A stretch of DNA of 64,000 nucleotides, from NCBI RefSeq assembly GCF_003367395.1, contig NZ_CP031417.1, positions 4,588,001-4,652,000 on the forward strand. Reading direction: 5' to 3'. Positions 19,322 to 30,249 of the stretch are shown here, in pieces (position 1 is the first letter of the stretch; each line of letters begins with the position of its first letter). Source of the stretch: Pseudolabrys taiwanensis. GTDB taxonomy: Bacteria; Pseudomonadota; Alphaproteobacteria; Rhizobiales; Xanthobacteraceae. The position numbers and the translations under genes are program-made. Under the pieces are notes generated by a model, which had not been told where the DNA came from, did not search any database, and saw only the letters and a list, made by a program, of their open reading frames with translations.

Positions 19322-21643
19322 TCAGCGCGCCCGCCGGCCGGCCAGAGTCCGGTGCTGGAAGCGGCGCGCGACCTGGCTTAGGTACATCGCCACCGGCCGC
19401 AGGATAAACAGGTCGGCGAACAGTGCGGCGATCATCGAGAACGCCGACAGCCAGCCGAACAGCCGCAGCGACGGCAGGCTCGAGAACACCGTCATCGCCA
19501 ATCCGCAGGCGAGCACCGCCGAGGTAAGGATCAAAGGCGGGCCGACCAGAACGGTGGCCCGTTCGACGCCGACGCTGGCATCGGCGTCGATCGCATCTTC
19601 GATCTGTAGTCGATTGAGGAAGTGAATCGTCGCGCTGAGGCCCAGCCCGAACGAGACCGTCAGCGCGATCACGCTGGCGAATTGCAGGCCGAGCCCCAAG
19701 AGCCACAACAGGCTTCCGGCCAGCACGATCGGGAAGATGCCCGGCAGGATGCTGACCAGCATGACGATCGGGGACTGGAAGGCGAGGCCGATGAAGGCGG
19801 CGACGAATACAATTTCGATCGTCAAAGCCTGGCTCAGCCTGTCGATCATGATGGCGCTGTTGCGCGCGGCGATGGCGGACAGGCCGGTGACGGCGATCTT
19901 GTAGCCGGGATATTTGGCGCGCACGGCATCGAGCTGCTTGTCCAGCGTCTGGATGACAGGGAGCAACTTGCTGGCATCGACATCGGGCACACGGCCGCTG
20001 ACGATGACCGCGTCCTGCTTGGCCGAGATAAAGCGGCGTGTCAGATACGACGGCAGCAGATCGACGTATTCCTTCAATGTAGCGACATCGGACTTCTGCA
20101 GCTTCTCCGTGAGCCAGCGCCGCAGCGTTTCCAGCGACCAGACATTGCCGACGCCGGCCTGCCGCTGCACGGCCGCGTGCACGTCCGCTATCGCAGCCAG
20201 CGTCTCGGGATCGTAGAGCGATTTACCGGCCGGCAATTCGATCAGCACATCGATGGGATTGGCGCCGGTGAGCTTTGCGTCGAGCCGCTGGCTCGCGGCG
20301 ACGGCCTGCTCGCGATCGGGCACCTGGTCGGCAAGGCGATAGCGCGGCACGAGCTGCGTGTAGCCGGCGGACAGCAAGCCGACAGCCACAAGGGCGATCA
20401 GACTGTAAAGGCCCGGGCGGCTGACCATGCGCACGGCGATCCATTCGCAAACGCGCCGCAGAACGTCCAGCGCGCGATCCATGCCGCGCATGCTTTCGGC
20501 GAAGCGCGCCTCGTGGCGGATCAGCAGCAGCCCGAGCAGCGGCACGAGCACCAGCACCGTCACCATAGCGACGACGACCGCGATCAGCCCCGCTTCGCCG
20601 AAGGCGCGGATCAGATCGGAGCGCGAGAATGTCAAGGCGATGAAGGATATGGCCGCGGTGGCGTGCGTCAGCACGCAGGCCGGTCCGACGACGTACAGCG
20701 CGTTGCGGAAAGCCGTCACTTTGTCTTCGCCGGCGATCAGACGGTCGCGCGCGGCGAATGTGAGCTGCATGCTGTCGGAAAAGCTGATGACCATGATGAG
20801 CGGCGTCATCACGTTCAGGAACATGTTGAGCCTGAAGTCGAGCCAGCCGAGCGCACCCAGCGCCATCAGGATGGCGGCGAGCGGCGGCGCGGCGGCGATG
20901 ATCATGAACGACACGCGCCGGAAAAACAGGATGGCGATGAGACAGCCCGCGGCGAAGCCGAGCGTGTTGTAGATGAGGCGGTCGCGCTCGATGGCGTTGC
21001 GGATCTCGAGCTGCATCACCGGCACGCCGGACAATTGCTGGTTCAGGCCGCTGCCGGCGAGATCCTTGTTCACCGTCTCGCGCACCTCGCCGATGATATT
21101 TGCCAACTTGCCGCCGTCGACGGCGGCCGGATCGAGCGCCAACACCATCAGCGTCAGCCGCCCGTCATCCGAGAGCAGCTTGCCGTGGATGATCTCGTTC
21201 GCCATCACGCGGTCGATGAGGGCCTTATAGGCTTCACCAGAGGGTAGCGGTTGGGGAAAGAGCGGCGCGGGCACGCCGCCGTTCTGCGGCGGTTCGCGCG
21301 CGGAGAAGATCGAGATCAACCCGCGGGTGCCGTCGACCAGTTGCAGATCGATGGCGAGGTTGCGCAGTTTCTCGAGTGAGGGCCGCGTCAGCAACGCGCC
21401 GCCATCGATCACGACGAGCACGTCGTATTCGCTTGCCGGAAAGCGGCGCGTGACCTCCTCATAGGTTTGGTATTCCGGCGTGTCGGAGCGGAAAAGCTGG
21501 CTCAGCGAGTCATCGACCTTCAGTCGCGCGAAGCCGACCGCGCCGGCCACGAGCAGCAATAGGAAAACCACGGCGGTCGCGAGTGGAAACCGGAGTGCGA
21601 CAAAACCCATGCGCTCGAGCCCAAGCGCGAGTTTGCGTGGCAC
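19322..21643 (-). CDS. RND/MMPL-family transporter
   Basis: Large membrane protein of about 773 residues with the 12-helix MMPL plan: one helix near the start (ATAVVFLLLLVAGAVGF), a periplasmic loop, a first five-helix bundle (about 215-380), a second loop, and a second bundle (about 625-755). It resembles HpnN-like and squalene/hopanoid-type RND exporters in general layout, but the substrate cannot be told. The frame is open to a TTG at 21775 with a Pro-rich N-terminus. GTG at 21643 and ATG at 21610, just before the first helix, are likelier; none has a clear ribosome binding site. It lies 2 kb from hpnN. Confidence 0.85.
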   Translation of the reverse strand: MPRKLALGLERMGFVALRFPLATAVVFLLLLVAGAVGFARLKVDDSLSQLFRSDTPEYQTYEEVTRRFPASEYDVLVVIDGGALLTRPSLEKLRNLAIDLQLVDGTRGLISIFSAREPPQNGGVPAPLFPQPLPSGEAYKALIDRVMANEIIHGKLLSDDGRLTLMVLALDPAAVDGGKLANIIGEVRETVNKDLAGSGLNQQLSGVPVMQLEIRNAIERDRLIYNTLGFAAGCLIAILFFRRVSFMIIAAAPPLAAILMALGALGWLDFRLNMFLNVMTPLIMVISFSDSMQLTFAARDRLIAGEDKVTAFRNALYVVGPACVLTHATAAISFIALTFSRSDLIRAFGEAGLIAVVVAMVTVLVLVPLLGLLLIRHEARFAESMRGMDRALDVLRRVCEWIAVRMVSRPGLYSLIALVAVGLLSAGYTQLVPRYRLADQVPDREQAVAASQRLDAKLTGANPIDVLIELPAGKSLYDPETLAAIADVHAAVQRQAGVGNVWSLETLRRWLTEKLQKSDVATLKEYVDLLPSYLTRRFISAKQDAVIVSGRVPDVDASKLLPVIQTLDKQLDAVRAKYPGYKIAVTGLSAIAARNSAIMIDRLSQALTIEIVFVAAFIGLAFQSPIVMLVSILPGIFPIVLAGSLLWLLGLGLQFASVIALTVSFGLGLSATIHFLNRLQIEDAIDADASVGVERATVLVGPPLILTSAVLACGLAMTVFSSLPSLRLFGWLSAFSMIAALFADLFILRPVAMYLSQVARRFQHRTLAGRRAR

Positions 21644-21880
21644 GGCGGCCGGCAGGCGCTCGCCGGGGGCAGGCGATGATGGTTTCGGCGGTTGAATGGG
21701 GAGCGGCCTGTGGTTTCGGGTCCCGCGCCGGGAACTAAAAACGGGGTACGGCCGTAAACGCGGTGAGGGGCACAAAGTTCAGCGCTGGCCCGCGGGCAAA
21801 ATTCGCTAGCAAAATCAATTTTGTGCGCTAGAGTGCCGGACGCAAAGCGCCCCCGTCGGGCAGCCGCATTTGCCGCCAAT

Positions 21881-21957
21881 GCGCCGGTAGCTCAGCTGGA
21901 TAGAGCACCAGACTTCGAATCTGGGGGTCAGGGGTTCGAATCCCTTCCGGCGCGCCA
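21881..21957 (+). tRNA. tRNA-Arg (anticodon TCG)
   Basis: A 77-base cloverleaf with acceptor stem GCGCCGG/CCGGCGC, D-arm GCTCAGCTGGATAGAGC, anticodon stem CCAGA/TCTGG with loop CTTCGAA (anticodon TCG, reads CGA), T-arm AGGGGTTCGAATCCCTT, and an encoded CCA end. No integrase or repeated att-like segment was seen next to it. Confidence 0.97.
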
Positions 21958-22254
21958 ACTCAGATGAACGTCACGACTCGGGAAGGGGTAGCCACGGAAA
22001 GGTGCGGTCTCACGCTGCCTCTCGCGTAGCTTGCGGGAAGATATCGGGCGAGGGATGCGCGCGTGTCAATTGGTTGGAGATGTGAGCGCGCATTTGGTGA
22101 TGAGCCGTCCGACAGACTTATGAGGCGCACGTGACTGACCGTCCCTGCATCTCCCGGCGCCTAGCCGACCGGCACGGGAAACGTGCACAGGATATATTCG
22201 GCCATATGTTGCGACGGGGCGGCGGAAATTTTCGCAGAAACTGGACCGCGTGGT
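21958..22254. other. intergenic region downstream of tRNA-Arg
   Basis: About 300 bases between the tRNA and the 3' end of glsA. Only short overlapping frames without features are present. No duplicated tRNA 3' end was found, so there is no sign of an integrated element. Confidence 0.5.
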
Positions 22255-23256
22255 CTACACATGCGGCGGGTCGTCGCGGAAGAACGACTCGACGAGTGAC
22301 GATCCGGCATTGGTCGGATCGAAGGCATGCAAGCCGAGCTCATCGGATAGCGCCTTAAAGGCGGTAAGGCCGCGCACGGAGTTGCCGTTCCGATCGAGGC
22401 GCGGCGAGTACGTGCCGATACCAAGCTGGCGGTTTACGATGCCGAGAATGCCGCCGCCGACGCCGCTTTTAGCCGGAACGCCGACATCGAATGCCCAGTT
22501 GCCGGCATAGTCGTACATGCCGCAAGTGAACATCACGGCGAGCGTGTCGCGCACGGCGCTGACATCGAAGACCTGCTTGCCGGTGAAAGGATTTTCACCG
22601 AGGTTGGCGAGGGTGGCGCCGATGGTGGCCAAGCTCAACGTATCGACGTCGATCGAGCATTGACGGAAATACAGGTCCACGGCGTCCTCGCAACGATCAC
22701 TCAGAGCGCCCATGCCGAGCAGCAGGTGCCCGATGGCCCGATTCCTGTGCCCGGTTCGAGCTTCCGAGAGATAGACCTCTTCATTGAGCTCGAGCGGCCG
22801 CCCCGCGGCCTCCGAAAACCGGGTGAGTATGAAATCGAAGGCGTCTCGCCCAAGTTCGTCGCGCAGGATTCCGGCGACGGTGATGGCGCCGGCATTGACC
22901 ATCGGATTGTAGGGCCGGCTCGTACGGGGGTCGAACTCGATGGCGTTGAATGGGTCGCCGCTCGGTTCGACGCCCACACGTGCAAAGACATCCCGCCGGC
23001 CCTTGATCTCCAGAACGAGGCAATAGGTCAGCGCCTTTGAGATCGATTGGATCGTGAATTTGGCGTCCACGTTGCCGAACGAATACAGCTTGCCGTTTGC
23101 CGTCGCGATCGCCACGCCAAACTGATCCGGATCGGCATTGGCAAGCCCGGGGATGTAGGAGGCCAGCTCGCCACTATTATCACCGATCACTAGCGCATGG
23201 ATGTTGCGTAGAAGTTGATCGACGTAAGACCCGGTTGGGTGGCCGCTTGTCTCCAT
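22255..23256 (-). CDS. glsA: glutaminase
   Basis: Serine-dependent glutaminase that hydrolyses glutamine to glutamate and ammonia; cytosolic, 333 residues. It has the beta-lactamase-like SxxK catalytic motif at Ser71-Ile-Ser-Lys74 (FTIQSISKAL), then PYNPMVNAGAI, NRAIGHLL, and the late motif AKSGVGGGILGIV. The ATG at 23256 is fixed by the METSGHPTGSY N-terminus and CGGAGA about ten bases upstream. The ribosome binding site and start codon lie in a tandem 16-base duplication (23250-23281). It is monocistronic, between tRNA-Arg and an AT-richer gap. Confidence 0.95.
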   Translation of the reverse strand: METSGHPTGSYVDQLLRNIHALVIGDNSGELASYIPGLANADPDQFGVAIATANGKLYSFGNVDAKFTIQSISKALTYCLVLEIKGRRDVFARVGVEPSGDPFNAIEFDPRTSRPYNPMVNAGAITVAGILRDELGRDAFDFILTRFSEAAGRPLELNEEVYLSEARTGHRNRAIGHLLLGMGALSDRCEDAVDLYFRQCSIDVDTLSLATIGATLANLGENPFTGKQVFDVSAVRDTLAVMFTCGMYDYAGNWAFDVGVPAKSGVGGGILGIVNRQLGIGTYSPRLDRNGNSVRGLTAFKALSDELGLHAFDPTNAGSSLVESFFRDDPPHV

Positions 23257-23281
23257 ACAATTCGTTCTCCGTACAATTCGT
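23250..23281. repeat. tandem 16-bp repeat over the glsA start
   Basis: Two adjacent 16-base units on plus: TCTCCATACAATTCGT (23250-23265) and TCTCCGTACAATTCGT (23266-23281), 15 of 16 identical. Read on the glsA strand, the inner unit contains the ATG start; the outer unit has ACG at that place, and its GGAGA serves as ribosome binding site. Confidence 0.9.
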
Positions 23282-23641
23282 CGCTGGGAGCGACGTTGTT
23301 CACCCCCGCGAGGTGCCGCATTCGCGCCGCTTGGTGTTGTTCATGCAAGAAGTGCGCCGGGTTAAACGGGCTGCATTCAGGTAAGGAAATTCGATCTGTT
23401 TTCGGTAACGTTCCGTTATGCAAGCTGCCGACGCTGGATCGCCGACTTTTGTAAAATTAGATATTTCAACTGTGTAGGAAGCTGGTGGAGCCGGCGCTTG
23501 TTCATCCGCGGAGGAGCATCTCGCCGTCGAAACGAGAAGGCGCAGCGTTTCCACGCCTCGCAAGCAGGCGCGGTTTAAGCCGCCATCTTTATGTACTTCT
23601 CGGGATAAGGAGCAGAAACTCTGTCACAGACAGCTTTATTC
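23257..23641. other. intergenic region glsA / CDF homologue
   Basis: About 385 bases between divergent genes, lower in GC than the flanks. It should contain the glsA promoter and the promoter of the membrane gene at 23642. Apart from the 16-base repeat at its left edge I see no gene or clear hairpin. Confidence 0.45.
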
Positions 23642-24571
23642 TTGCCGAGAGCCTTATCTCTCGCGATCGATCCGGCGGCTCTCAAGCGCGAAAGAAGCAT
23701 GTTGTTCGCGGGACTATCGGATGTCGCGATCATCGTTGCGGCTTTCGCGGCGGCGGTCTGGGGCAACTCCCTCATGATGGCGGCGGAAGGCCTGCGTGGC
23801 GCGCTACTGGTCATGCTGGAGATGGTGCTGCTCGTTCTATTGCGCCGCATTCATCGCGGGCGAGTTCATGACTTCGATTACGGTGCGGGTAAGCTGGAGC
23901 AGTTCGCCAATCTAAGCATTGGCGCCGTGATGGGACTCGGTGGAGTTTGGGTCGGTATTACGGCCGCGTATCGTTGGTGGCATCCGCCCGAGCAAGCCGC
24001 GTTGGGGCTTGGGTTCGCGGCCTTGGTCGGCGCCGTGAACGTGGTGCAAAATGGGGCCGCACTGATGGCGCTCTGGCGCGCCGGTCGCGACGGCACGTCG
24101 CTGATCATGATCGGTCAGGTCCGCACGCGTCTCGCCAAGCTCATTTCATCGACGATCGTGTTTGTTGCGCTCTGCATCAACGCCGCCCTCGGCGATGGCC
24201 AATGGGGACTTCTTGCCGACGTGCTGGGATCGGCCTTTGTTGCCCTCGTCATGATTCAGCTTGCCGTGTCGATGGCACGTCAGGCTCTGCCGTCGCTGCT
24301 CGACCGGACGCTGGACGAGGCGCAGCAGAGGTCGATCAATCGCGCGCTGGCGCGCCACTTCGAGGCCTATGACGATCTGCTAGGCGTAAGCTCCCGCCTG
24401 TCGGGCAACACCGCCATGATCGAGGTGAAGCTTGGGTTCGAGCGGATGCGCTCGATCGGCGAGATACAGTGTGTGGTGGACCGTGTGGCCAAGGACATTG
24501 GTGAACTGATACCCGGCGCGCTAGTCTCTGTTATCCCCGTCGCAAGTGGCAAGGCGGCAGGCGGATTATGA
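23642..24571 (+). CDS. cation diffusion facilitator homologue without canonical metal ligands
   Basis: Six-helix membrane protein of 309 residues with the fold of the CDF family (FieF/YiiP type). It has the equivalent of the FGHGKxE loop (YGAGKLEQFANL), a SLLDRTLDE segment after helix 6, and a C-terminal cytoplasmic CDF domain. By my hand alignment to E. coli YiiP, the zinc-site residues Asp45, Asp49, His153 and Asp157 correspond to Glu, Gly, Thr and Lys, and the loop His75 to Ala. Ion transport as in normal CDF proteins is therefore doubtful. The start is uncertain: TTG 23642, ATG 23699, or CTG 23621 just after AAGGAG at 23606-23611. Confidence 0.75.
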   Translation: MPRALSLAIDPAALKRERSMLFAGLSDVAIIVAAFAAAVWGNSLMMAAEGLRGALLVMLEMVLLVLLRRIHRGRVHDFDYGAGKLEQFANLSIGAVMGLGGVWVGITAAYRWWHPPEQAALGLGFAALVGAVNVVQNGAALMALWRAGRDGTSLIMIGQVRTRLAKLISSTIVFVALCINAALGDGQWGLLADVLGSAFVALVMIQLAVSMARQALPSLLDRTLDEAQQRSINRALARHFEAYDDLLGVSSRLSGNTAMIEVKLGFERMRSIGEIQCVVDRVAKDIGELIPGALVSVIPVASGKAAGGL

Positions 24572-24649
24572 CGGCCGGTCGGCAGAACAGGCGGCCTGCC
24601 GAACGGGACAAGCGCCGAAATCGTATAAAAATGCTAAAATGATCATGAT

Positions 24650-27070
<2,421 letters not shown>

Positions 27071-27100
27071 GAGCCGGGGCGCGGTCCTCGCCCTGCGCGG

Positions 27101-27472
27101 TCAGCCTGCCGCGCGCAACAGCGCGTTGATCTTTTCCAGGAGCCGCGGCAGTTCGACCGGCTTTGTATCGAACTCGTCGCAGCCGGCGGCCAGAGCCTTT
27201 TCCTTGTCGGTCACCATCGCATGCGCGGTGAGGGCGATGACCGGAATGCGGGCGGTTTCGGGATTGGCCTTGACGAGCTTCGTCGCTTCCCAGCCGTCGA
27301 GCACCGGCAGGCTCATGTCCATGAGGATCAGGTCCGGCTTGGCCGACCTGGCCAGGTCGACGCCCTCTTGCCCGTTGACGGCGATGATCACCTCAAATCC
27401 ATTGCGGTTGAGGCGGCGCGACAGCATATCGCGGTTCATCTCGTTATCTTCGACCAGTAGAATTTTCGGCAT
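27101..27472 (-). CDS. DivK/CheY-like single-domain response regulator
   Basis: Receiver-only protein of 123 residues: MPKILLVEDNEMNRDML, phospho-acceptor Asp52 (ILMDMSLPVLDG), TAHAM switch threonine, and DTKPVEL lysine. It has no output domain, so it should act through protein contact or as a phosphorelay intermediate. The ATG at 27472 is 11 bases after the stop of the hybrid kinase gene. The longer frame to 27766 lies antisense-frame inside that kinase and was rejected. It is the last gene of the partner-switching operon. Confidence 0.9.
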   Translation of the reverse strand: MPKILLVEDNEMNRDMLSRRLNRNGFEVIIAVNGQEGVDLARSAKPDLILMDMSLPVLDGWEATKLVKANPETARIPVIALTAHAMVTDKEKALAAGCDEFDTKPVELPRLLEKINALLRAAG

Positions 27473-27483
27473 TTCCAGTCCTG

Positions 27484-29439
27484 TCAACTCGCCGCGGCCT
27501 GTGCGCCTTGCCTGCGGCCAACAATTCGCGCCAGCGCCTGCCCCAAGGCGCCGATCGGCTGCGCACTCTTGCTGAGAACCAAGAGGGTGTTCTCGGCCAG
27601 GAAGGCCCGCTCGCTTTCCGTGAGGTCTTTCGCCGTCAAAACAACGATCGGCAGACCCGCGAGATGCGGCATATCCCGCACTTTCTGCAGGAACGCGAAG
27701 CCGTCCATCGTGGGCATGATGAGATCGAGCAGCACGAGCGACGGGCGACCGTTTTTGTTCAGCCAATCGAGAGCCGTCACACCGTCGATAGCCTCCGCCG
27801 CCTTCATGCCGACGCCTTCGATGGTCGATTTCAGCAGGCCGCGGACATCCGCGTTGTCGTCCACGACGAGAACCGAGTTCTGCCTGTCGGTCGGTACGAA
27901 CTTGCGTAGGAGCGCGATCAGCCGGTTTCGGTCGATCGGCTTGGTCATGTATTCCGATGCGCCGAGCGAGAATCCGAGGTTCTTGTCGTCGACGATCGTG
28001 AGCATGATGACCGGGATATGGGCGAGCTGCGGATCCGACTTCATGATGCCGAGCACGGACCAGCCGTCGATCTTGGGCATCATCACATCCAGCGTGACGA
28101 TGTCCGGCGGCGTCGTTCGCATCAGTTCGAGTGCCTCCATGCCGTTCCTGGCGTGCATGAGGCGATAGCCCCTCTTGTCGAGCGTCGATGCAAGGACGTC
28201 GTGCACGACGGCGTCGTCGTCGACGACGAGGACGGTCATCGCGTCGGCGGGTAACTCGCCGTCCGCCTCAGCCCAGTCGTCATCGGCACTGTCCGCGCTA
28301 CCGGCTTCAGCGTTCTGGATGGGGAGTTCGATCGTGAAGACCGAACCTTCGTTGGGCGTGCTTCTCACATCGATCGATCCCCCGAGCATCGCGCAAAAAT
28401 GCTTGGTGATCGTCAGTCCCAATCCCGTGCCGCCGAAATTTCTCGTGGTCGAGGAGTCGGCCTGCGTGAAAGCCTGAAACAGCCGCGACATTTGGTCCGG
28501 CGTCATGCCGATGCCGCTGTCGGCGATCTCGAAACGGATGCGCGGCCGCTCGTCGCCCTCGAGACGCGATAGGCGGAGCGTCACGGTGCCTTGTTTGGTG
28601 AACTTGGCGGCATTGCTGAGGAGGTTGATGAGACTTTGCTTGAGCTTGGTCTGATCGGTTCGTAGGGCGCCGATGTCGCCTGGGCACTCGACGACGAATT
28701 GGTTGCCGTTTTTCTTCATCATCGGATCGACGATCGTCTTCACTTCGTCGATCAGGCGCGTGAGGAATACCGGCTCCAGATAAACGTCCATCCGCCCGGC
28801 CTCGATCTTCGACAGGTCGAGGATGTCGTTGATGAGCCCGAGCAGATGCTTGCCGGCGCCCTGAATCTTCTCGAGGTCGGCGATGCTCGGAGTGTCCCCG
28901 CGATCGATGGCATCTTCCAGCAGGATTTCGCTGTACCCGATGATCGCGTTGAGCGGTGTCCTCAGCTCGTGGCTCATATTGGCGAGGAACGAGGACTTGA
29001 TGCGGCTGGCGGACTCTGCCGCGTCCTTCGCGTTTCGGAGCTGCAATTCGGACTTCTTGCGCTCCGTGATGTCCGTGTAGATGGCGATGAAACCGCCGCC
29101 CGGCACCGGATCGCGACGCACCTCCAGCACCGTGCCGTCTGGGCGAACACGTTCAAAGGAGTGCGATTGATCGAGCAGGGCGAGACGCTTGGCAAGCTCG
29201 GTTTCAATGTCGGCGTCGCCGAATTCGCCGCGCTCGCCCAGATAGCGGATGTAGTCGGAAAAAGTGCGGTCGGTGCCGAGAAATTCGGCAGGCATCTCTA
29301 GGTATTGCCGGAAGCGGTCGTTCCAGGTGACCAGTCTGTGGTCTGCGTCGTACATGGCCACGCCCTGGGCCATGTTCTCAAGCGTTGCCCTCAGCAAATC
29401 GCTTTCGCGCCCGACACTTCCTTTGGTCATCTCCTGCAT
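27484..29439 (-). CDS. hybrid sensor histidine kinase (PAS-HisKA-HATPase-REC-REC)
   Basis: Hybrid kinase of 651 residues. An N-terminal PAS domain (about 15-125, [18 protein letters not shown]) is followed by HisKA with His157, HATPase_c (ADSGIGM, GGTGLGL), and two receivers ([11 protein letters not shown] and [11 protein letters not shown]). As in its paralogue at 24650-27070, the last receiver has LSKSAQP in place of the usual Lys-Pro. No membrane segment is visible, so the signal is probably intracellular. It sits between the STAS gene (36-base gap) and the DivK-like receiver (11-base gap), so it is part of the partner-switching operon and is a candidate input to it. Confidence 0.92.
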   Translation of the reverse strand: MQEMTKGSVGRESDLLRATLENMAQGVAMYDADHRLVTWNDRFRQYLEMPAEFLGTDRTFSDYIRYLGERGEFGDADIETELAKRLALLDQSHSFERVRPDGTVLEVRRDPVPGGGFIAIYTDITERKKSELQLRNAKDAAESASRIKSSFLANMSHELRTPLNAIIGYSEILLEDAIDRGDTPSIADLEKIQGAGKHLLGLINDILDLSKIEAGRMDVYLEPVFLTRLIDEVKTIVDPMMKKNGNQFVVECPGDIGALRTDQTKLKQSLINLLSNAAKFTKQGTVTLRLSRLEGDERPRIRFEIADSGIGMTPDQMSRLFQAFTQADSSTTRNFGGTGLGLTITKHFCAMLGGSIDVRSTPNEGSVFTIELPIQNAEAGSADSADDDWAEADGELPADAMTVLVVDDDAVVHDVLASTLDKRGYRLMHARNGMEALELMRTTPPDIVTLDVMMPKIDGWSVLGIMKSDPQLAHIPVIMLTIVDDKNLGFSLGASEYMTKPIDRNRLIALLRKFVPTDRQNSVLVVDDNADVRGLLKSTIEGVGMKAAEAIDGVTALDWLNKNGRPSLVLLDLIMPTMDGFAFLQKVRDMPHLAGLPIVVLTAKDLTESERAFLAENTLLVLSKSAQPIGALGQALARIVGRRQGAQAAAS

Positions 29440-29475
29440 CGAGCGGCCCTCAAGCCGGCAAGCGCCGCGTCCCTG

Positions 29476-29814
29476 TCACGGACTTAAAGCGGCAATCCCA
29501 TCCGAGCGGGCGGGATGAATGTTGATCATCGCGGTGAAGCCGCTGATGTCGAGGACTTCGCGGACCGAGTTCTGAACGCCGCAAAGTGCGAAGGAGCCAT
29601 CCGCCGCTTTGACCTTCTTCAAGAGAATCAGCACGGCGCGCAGGCCGGCGCTGGTCACGAAATCCACTCCGGTGAAGTCGATTAAAATCTTCGGCTTCTG
29701 ATTTGTCATCAGACCGCTAATGCGGTCTGCAAAAATCGAGCTGGATGCCCCGTCAAGCCGACCTCTCGCGGTCACGACAAAGGCGTCGCCGACGCGCTCT
29801 TCCTCTAATTCCAT
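29476..29814 (-). CDS. STAS-domain anti-sigma-factor antagonist (RsbV-like)
   Basis: Single STAS domain of 112 residues (MELEEERVG). The conserved phosphorylatable serine is Ser55 in DFVTSAGLRAVL. Such proteins release a partner from an RsbW-type kinase when dephosphorylated by an RsbU-type phosphatase. The ATG at 29814 has GGAGG eight bases upstream; a GTG at 29841 would add nine residues and overlap the upstream gene. It directly follows the RsbW-like gene and the PP2C phosphatase gene, so the three should work together. Confidence 0.9.
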   Translation of the reverse strand: MELEEERVGDAFVVTARGRLDGASSSIFADRISGLMTNQKPKILIDFTGVDFVTSAGLRAVLILLKKVKAADGSFALCGVQNSVREVLDISGFTAMINIHPARSDGIAALSP

Positions 29815-29837
29815 AGGCAGCCCCTCCAATACGCGGC

Positions 29838-30245
29838 TCACGAACGGGCGATCGCAAAGGTGGTCAAGTTCTGCCCGTTCTGATGAGAATACTCAAGTGT
29901 GCTGGTCAGTTTCCGGATTAGATAGAGGCCCAGCCCGCCGATCGGACGCTCTTCGAGGGGCGCCTCGATGGCGGGATCCGGCGCAAGCCGGAGATCGAAC
30001 GGCGGTCCGGTGTCTATAATCTCGCCGGTGACTTGAGCCGGCTCGACCATCAACCGGATCTTCGCTGGCTTATCGCGGCAGTTGCCGTGAGTCCCGAGAT
30101 TCGTGACGATCTCCTCGACGACGAGCGCCACATGGTGCGCGGCGCGCGAGTCGACCTGCTGTTCTTCCAGATACGCGAGCACCTTTTCGGTCAAGGCGGA
30201 TATGGCCTCGGACGTGGCGAGCACCTCGATCTCGAGCGGTGCCAT
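29838..30245 (-). CDS. RsbW-like anti-sigma / serine kinase (HATPase_c)
   Basis: GHKL-ATPase protein of 135 residues. The N-box is VVEEIVTNLGTHGN and the glycine box is PIGGLGLYLIRKL, as in serine-kinase anti-sigma factors. It should phosphorylate the STAS protein at 29476 and perhaps the one at 33201, and hold an unknown target, which may be a sigma factor or another protein. It starts four bases after the stop of the PP2C gene and is followed by the STAS gene. No cognate sigma factor is encoded in the operon. Confidence 0.9.
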   Translation of the reverse strand: MAPLEIEVLATSEAISALTEKVLAYLEEQQVDSRAAHHVALVVEEIVTNLGTHGNCRDKPAKIRLMVEPAQVTGEIIDTGPPFDLRLAPDPAIEAPLEERPIGGLGLYLIRKLTSTLEYSHQNGQNLTTFAIARS

Positions 30246-30249
30246 GGTC

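Noticed and set aside
19622..21247. 541-codon open frame on plus, antisense to the RND transporter
   Set aside because: The product is rich in Asp, His, Arg and Gln with no motif; the minus frame has clear RND features.
21881..22254. tRNA-Arg as a possible integration site of a mobile element
   Set aside because: No integrase, no repeated tRNA 3' end and ordinary housekeeping-type genes on both sides.
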